A DNA stretch of 8,766 nt from an uncultured Clostridia bacterium (lineage in GTDB: Bacteria > Bacillota > Clostridia > Oscillospirales > CAG-382). The notes under the pieces were generated by a model, which worked only from the letters and a program-made list of their open reading frames with translations, was not told the DNA's origin and searched no databases. Positions within the stretch are counted from its first letter, which is position 1; the number at the start of each line of letters is the position of its first letter. Positions 5,353 through 8,766 of this stretch are shown one piece after another. A program made the position numbers and the translations under genes. The stretch covers positions 1 to 8,766 of the forward strand of contig CAJOMW010000040.1 of assembly GCA_905235695.1 (NCBI GenBank). The letters are read 5' to 3'.

Positions 5353-6845
5353 TATGCTTTCTTCCTCTTCATGTAAACGAATATGCCGACAGCGGCGATT
5401 ATAACGGGAATGACGGTCGAAAGAAGCACCATATACCTCTTGAAGTCGTCCTGGGATACGGTGATAGCCGTGTCGTCAAGCACCTTGTAACCTATGCCGG
5501 TCACCACGCTCTTATTGCCCATCGCCGAGAATGCGCTCTTGAGGACATCGGCGTTGGCGTAGGACTGGACGGAGACGTAGTTCAAATATTCGACCGAGCC
5601 GCACACGAGTACGTTTGCGCGGCGCTCGACGCCGTCATATATCTTTGTATAGGTAGAGAGCGTCATGACGGGTGCCGATGCGTTCTCGTCGAGCTTTCCG
5701 TCGCGGTATATTGATGCGCCGCCCGACGTCTCATATACAGCCGACACCTCGCGCTCTCCCTTTTCGCTGAATGTTATCTCAAGAGGAGAGGCGTTTGCAA
5801 AGACCGTCGCCTGGACGCCCGAGCTCGTGATGGCGGAATGTATCCTTCCTCCGCTCGTTGAAGGATCGCTCGCCGTGCCGATAAAATACAGTCCGTACGG
5901 ATCGAGAGCCGCGGCAGACGACTCGTATATAACACTTCCCGGCTTATACGATACTCCCCAGTCGTCGGCGAGGAAGCTCGAGAGCTCGGGGAGGGACGGC
6001 GTGTCGGGACCTATGAACACCATGAGGTTGCCGTAGCTTCTCGTGAGGTAGCTGCTTAGCATACCTATCTCGTTGACGCGCCCCTCTTTTCCCTCGGATA
6101 TGCCTGTATAGTCGTATTTCGGGTTGCATATTATGAGAAGGTCGTAACGCGAAAGCTCCTCTTCGGTAACTGCCGATATCTCGATATCCGAGACCTCGTA
6201 TCCCTGCTCGCGCAGCAGCGTCTCCATGGCGTTCCTCTTGTCTTCGCCGTGACCGGTGATAAACGCCGCTCTCTGAGTTTCGGCTATCGCCGTCTGCATT
6301 ATTGCGCTCGTGAGCTTGTTCTCGCCGTCGTATGCGAATACGCTGCCTGTTCCGGAGGAGAACTTAAAGAAGTTTCGCTCGCTGTAAACGACATATCTCT
6401 TTGTCTCTGCGCAGTTTACTATAACGGAGTGGTTTGATATCGTGTCTGCGCTTGTTTTTTTGAACTGGTTGAAGTAGATGGGATCCTTCTGCGAGTCGCG
6501 GAAGGATATTGTGACGTTTCCGCATGCGCTTGCGTACTTTTCGGCAAGTCTCTTTACGTAAAGCAGTGTGTCCACGTCGTCCACCTTGTCCTCGGTCATG
6601 CAGAATATTATCTCGACCTTCTGCTCCAAATTTGAGAGCACGTCCATAGTCTCCTCGGAGAGGTCGTATATGCGGTTTGTGGTAAGATCTGCGTAAAAGC
6701 CGCCGTTTCTGTCCGCAATAAAGCTGAACACGGCGTTGAGAAGTATAATAAATGCGGAAAATATCACGGTAAACGCTATTGCCGCAGAGCCGTACCTGAA
6801 CTTTTTCGAGGACGTTATATTTTTAATGCTTTTTTTGCTATCCAT
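5352..6845 (-). CDS. GldG-like ABC transporter auxiliary protein
   Basis: The protein has 497 residues, with a membrane helix at about 19-43 (AAIAFTVIFSAFIILLNAVF). It continues with the family's characteristic segment YADLTTNRIYDLSEETMDVL, a large extracytoplasmic domain, and a C-terminal helix at about 472-491 (LLSTVIPVIIAAVGIFVYM) ending in KRKKA. The domain contains FITGHGEDKRNAMETLLREQ and DLLIICNPKYDY, typical of the GldG/ABC_transp_aux (DUF7088-type) fold, which resembles a Rossmann-like sensor. In Bacteroidetes GldG partners with GldF and GldA in gliding; in Firmicutes the same gene set is common without gliding and its substrate is unknown. The start at 6845 is the first possible ATG, since an in-frame TGA lies just before it. 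The AAAGGA site is about 13 nt upstream, longer than ideal. Confidence 0.85.
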   Translation of the reverse strand: MDSKKSIKNITSSKKFRYGSAAIAFTVIFSAFIILLNAVFSFIADRNGGFYADLTTNRIYDLSEETMDVLSNLEQKVEIIFCMTEDKVDDVDTLLYVKRLAEKYASACGNVTISFRDSQKDPIYFNQFKKTSADTISNHSVIVNCAETKRYVVYSERNFFKFSSGTGSVFAYDGENKLTSAIMQTAIAETQRAAFITGHGEDKRNAMETLLREQGYEVSDIEISAVTEEELSRYDLLIICNPKYDYTGISEGKEGRVNEIGMLSSYLTRSYGNLMVFIGPDTPSLPELSSFLADDWGVSYKPGSVIYESSAAALDPYGLYFIGTASDPSTSGGRIHSAITSSGVQATVFANASPLEITFSEKGEREVSAVYETSGGASIYRDGKLDENASAPVMTLSTYTKIYDGVERRANVLVCGSVEYLNYVSVQSYANADVLKSAFSAMGNKSVVTGIGYKVLDDTAITVSQDDFKRYMVLLSTVIPVIIAAVGIFVYMKRKKA

Positions 6846-6891
6846 CGGTCATATATTTCCTTTCGGTAAATTTTTGAAAACAACTGCGCCT

Positions 6892-7623
6892 TTATGCCCA
6901 GCGTCTCTTCTCGTACACGCGTATCGTGAGGGAGAGAAAGACTACCGTAAGGCTGATATAATAGACCACCGCCGTAATGTCGAAAACTCCGCTCGTGAAC
7001 GGATAAAACCTGTCAAACACCGAAAACCACCTGATGACCGTTCTCACGGCACTGTTTGCGATAAGCGACGGCAGAAGGCTGAGGATGTACAGAAATATAA
7101 AGGCGCCGATCGACGAAACCGCCGCAACTATCTGAGCTTCCGTCAATGCTGAGAGGAAAAGTCCTATCGAGATGAACACGGCTCCTATGAGAAGGATGCC
7201 TATAACGCTTCCTATGACGGTCGGAAGATTGAGCTTTGAAATCACGTCCTCCTGCGTCCTTGCAAGCCTGCACAGAGTCAGGATATTGAGAAATGACGAC
7301 GCTATAAGCGTCCCGGCAAAGAGCGTGTACGCCGCAAAGAACTTTGCGGTTATCACTCCCATGAGGCTGACGGGAGAGGTCAGTATTATCTGCTCGGTCC
7401 TCGTCTTTCTCTCTTCGCTCAGAAGCTTCATGGTAAGAAGCGGTATGAGCACTATAAACGACACTAAAATAAAGGCGAAATAAAGATTTGTCGACGTTGT
7501 CTGCGCGCCGAATGTGGTTATCGAAAAGATAACCCCCGATATCGCAAAAAATATCGCCGCAAAAACGTAGCCCGTCGGGCACGTGAAGTATGCAAGCATT
7601 TCTCTCTTGTATATTGCTCCCAT
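6892..7623 (-). CDS. ABC-2 type (GldF-like) transporter permease
   Basis: The protein has 243 residues and about six membrane helices (roughly 16-37, 48-68, 92-113, 137-160, 163-187 and 217-238). After the second helix comes the cytoplasmic coupling stretch LLSEERKTRTEQIILTSPVS, the hallmark of ABC-2 permeases of the GldF/NosY group. It ends with the short tail RVYEKRRWA. It should form the membrane pore or force-transmitting subunit with the ATPase encoded just upstream and the GldG-like protein downstream. I chose the ATG at 7623 because AAAGGA lies about 8 nt before it and the MGAIYKREMLAYF start matches family N-termini. Extension to 7758 would overlap the ATPase gene and adds an implausible basic leader. 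It is separated from each neighbour by 46 nt. Confidence 0.9.
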   Translation of the reverse strand: MGAIYKREMLAYFTCPTGYVFAAIFFAISGVIFSITTFGAQTTSTNLYFAFILVSFIVLIPLLTMKLLSEERKTRTEQIILTSPVSLMGVITAKFFAAYTLFAGTLIASSFLNILTLCRLARTQEDVISKLNLPTVIGSVIGILLIGAVFISIGLFLSALTEAQIVAAVSSIGAFIFLYILSLLPSLIANSAVRTVIRWFSVFDRFYPFTSGVFDITAVVYYISLTVVFLSLTIRVYEKRRWA

Positions 7624-7669
7624 GATGATTTTCCTTTCAATTCCAAGTTGTGACGGAAAAAGCCGTATC

Positions 7670-8629
7670 TTATTCGGAAGGCTCGCCGTCTTTTGCTTCC
7701 CCTTCGCTCCCCACGAGCGAGATGAACACGTCCTCGAGATTTGCTCCCTCCGGCTCAAGACCTACCATGTAAAGTCCCTTGTCCGCAACCTTTCTGAAGA
7801 GCATCTTTCTCACGTCAACGTCGCTCTGCGTCTCTATCAGATACGAATATGCGTCGCCGTCCTTCTGGTCGAGAAATTCGCACGACGTCACGCCCGTAAC
7901 GCTTTCTATAAGGCTGATGACCTCCGCCCTTTGACCTGTTATCTTGGCAATGAGCTTTCTTGCGCCGGTGAGCACCTCAAGCTCGTCCGTCTTTGCGTCG
8001 GCAACTATCTTTCCCTTGTTTATTATCACTATCCTGCCGCATACCGACTGCACCTCGGGCAGTATGTGTGAGCTTAAAATGACGGTGTGCTTTTTGCCGA
8101 GGGCAGTAATGAGGTTTCTTATCTCGATTATCTGCTTCGGATCAAGTCCGACGGTCGGCTCGTCGAATATGAGCACATCCGGATTTCCTATAAGAGCCTG
8201 CGCTATGCCGACTCTCTGGCGGTAGCCCTTTGACAGATGACTTATCGGGCGCTTGTACACGTCCTCTATCCTCAGCACCTCGCATATTTCGTCTATGTGC
8301 TTCTTTTTGTTGAACGTGCACTTTTTGAGATTATATACGAAGCTTAGGTATTCTTTTACCGTCATGTCGAGATAAAGCGGCGGATGCTCAGGCAGAAAAC
8401 CGATGTGCTTTTTTGCGCCTATCGGGTTTTCGAGAACGTCAATGCCCGCTATCTTTGCGCTTCCGCTGGTTGCGGAAAGGTAGCCGGTGAGTATGTTCAT
8501 TGTCGTTGTCTTTCCCGCACCGTTCGGGCCGAGAAAGCCGAGTACTTCGCCCTCGCTCACCGAAAAGCTTATATCGTCTACCGCATAGGCGGAGCCGTAT
8601 TTTTTCACAAGGTGGTTTATTTCTATCAT
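7670..8629 (-). CDS. ABC transporter ATP-binding protein (GldA/CcmA-like)
   Basis: This 319-residue protein is the nucleotide-binding subunit of the operon's transporter. Visible motifs are Walker A GPNGAGKTT (residues 34-42), a Q-loop region IGFLPEHPPLY with Glu81 in place of the usual Gln (as in many GldA-type ATPases), signature LSKGYRQRVG (132-141, LSxGY variant), Walker B VLIFDEP (152-158), D-loop GLDP (161-164) and H-loop LSSHILPE with His188. Residues after about 215 form a DUF4162-like C-terminal regulatory extension ending in LEDVFISLVG. The first 30 residues (MIEINHLVKKYGSAYAVDDI) match family starts. An AAGGAG site lies about 11 nt before the ATG. It is the first gene of the operon, with a candidate promoter upstream. 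Confidence 0.93.
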   Translation of the reverse strand: MIEINHLVKKYGSAYAVDDISFSVSEGEVLGFLGPNGAGKTTTMNILTGYLSATSGSAKIAGIDVLENPIGAKKHIGFLPEHPPLYLDMTVKEYLSFVYNLKKCTFNKKKHIDEICEVLRIEDVYKRPISHLSKGYRQRVGIAQALIGNPDVLIFDEPTVGLDPKQIIEIRNLITALGKKHTVILSSHILPEVQSVCGRIVIINKGKIVADAKTDELEVLTGARKLIAKITGQRAEVISLIESVTGVTSCEFLDQKDGDAYSYLIETQSDVDVRKMLFRKVADKGLYMVGLEPEGANLEDVFISLVGSEGEAKDGEPSE

Positions 8630-8663
8630 CTGAAAAAACTCTCCTTCGTTTGTCTTTTTGCTT

Positions 8664-8697
8664 ATTTTAACATATATTTTAAGGTCTGTAATGTCGA
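8664..8697 (-). promoter_or_regulatory. Candidate promoter of the Gld-type ABC operon
   Basis: On the - strand TCGACA (8697-8692), a 17-nt spacer and TATGTT (8674-8669) form a moderate sigma-A promoter. An overlapping TAAAAT (8669-8664) is an alternative -10 but with only ATTACA as its -35. The A/T-rich leader to the ATPase ATG at 8629 carries the AAGGAG site. The remaining bases to the window edge (8698-8766) show no gene. Confidence 0.4.
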
Positions 8698-8766
8698 ATT
8701 TGTGTACTTGAAATGACGTTAAATGAAAATGCTGTGACTTTATGCGAAAATTCCCTGAAAAGTTCC

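Overview
The window looks like a chromosomal segment of a low-to-mid GC Firmicute, most likely a member of the Clostridia. The indications are a Noc-type ParB paralogue, a DUF1292 protein, a RarA/MgsA ATPase, AGGAG-type ribosome binding sites and TTGACA/TATAAT promoters. No mobile element, phage gene, tRNA, rRNA or CRISPR array was seen. The exact taxon cannot be fixed from the sequence alone.

Layout. The left edge holds the 3' two thirds of a noc gene on the + strand. Everything else is on the - strand. Reading leftwards from the right edge, a four-gene operon (about 8629-3733) encodes a Gld-type ABC system: ATPase, ABC-2 permease, GldG-like auxiliary protein and DUF4340 protein. It is followed by rarA (3604-2354), a small very acidic DUF1292 protein (2151-1849), a structured non-coding RNA (about 1815-1530, best guess 6S RNA), and an RluA-family pseudouridine synthase (1476-477). 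The synthase is interrupted by a +1 frameshift near 812-826. Its stop codon overlaps the convergent end of noc by 8 bp.

How the parts work together. The ABC genes are tightly spaced (46 nt, 46 nt, then a TAATG stop/start overlap) and probably make one membrane complex. Its substrate is not evident. The remaining genes look like independent housekeeping functions: nucleoid occlusion, replication-fork maintenance, rRNA modification and global control of RNA polymerase. Two of these units have clear promoters of their own. The one before the RluA gene is a perfect TTGACA-17-TATAAT and carries an 8-bp dyad over its spacer.

Most notable items: (1) the autonomous RNA gene with its own intrinsic terminator in the 372-base gap, (2) the frameshift in the pseudouridine synthase, (3) the consensus promoter with an operator-like dyad and related TTTTGnCAAAA palindromes nearby, (4) the Gld-type ABC operon in an organism with no sign of gliding genes. 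I did not find convincing evidence of a wholly new system.
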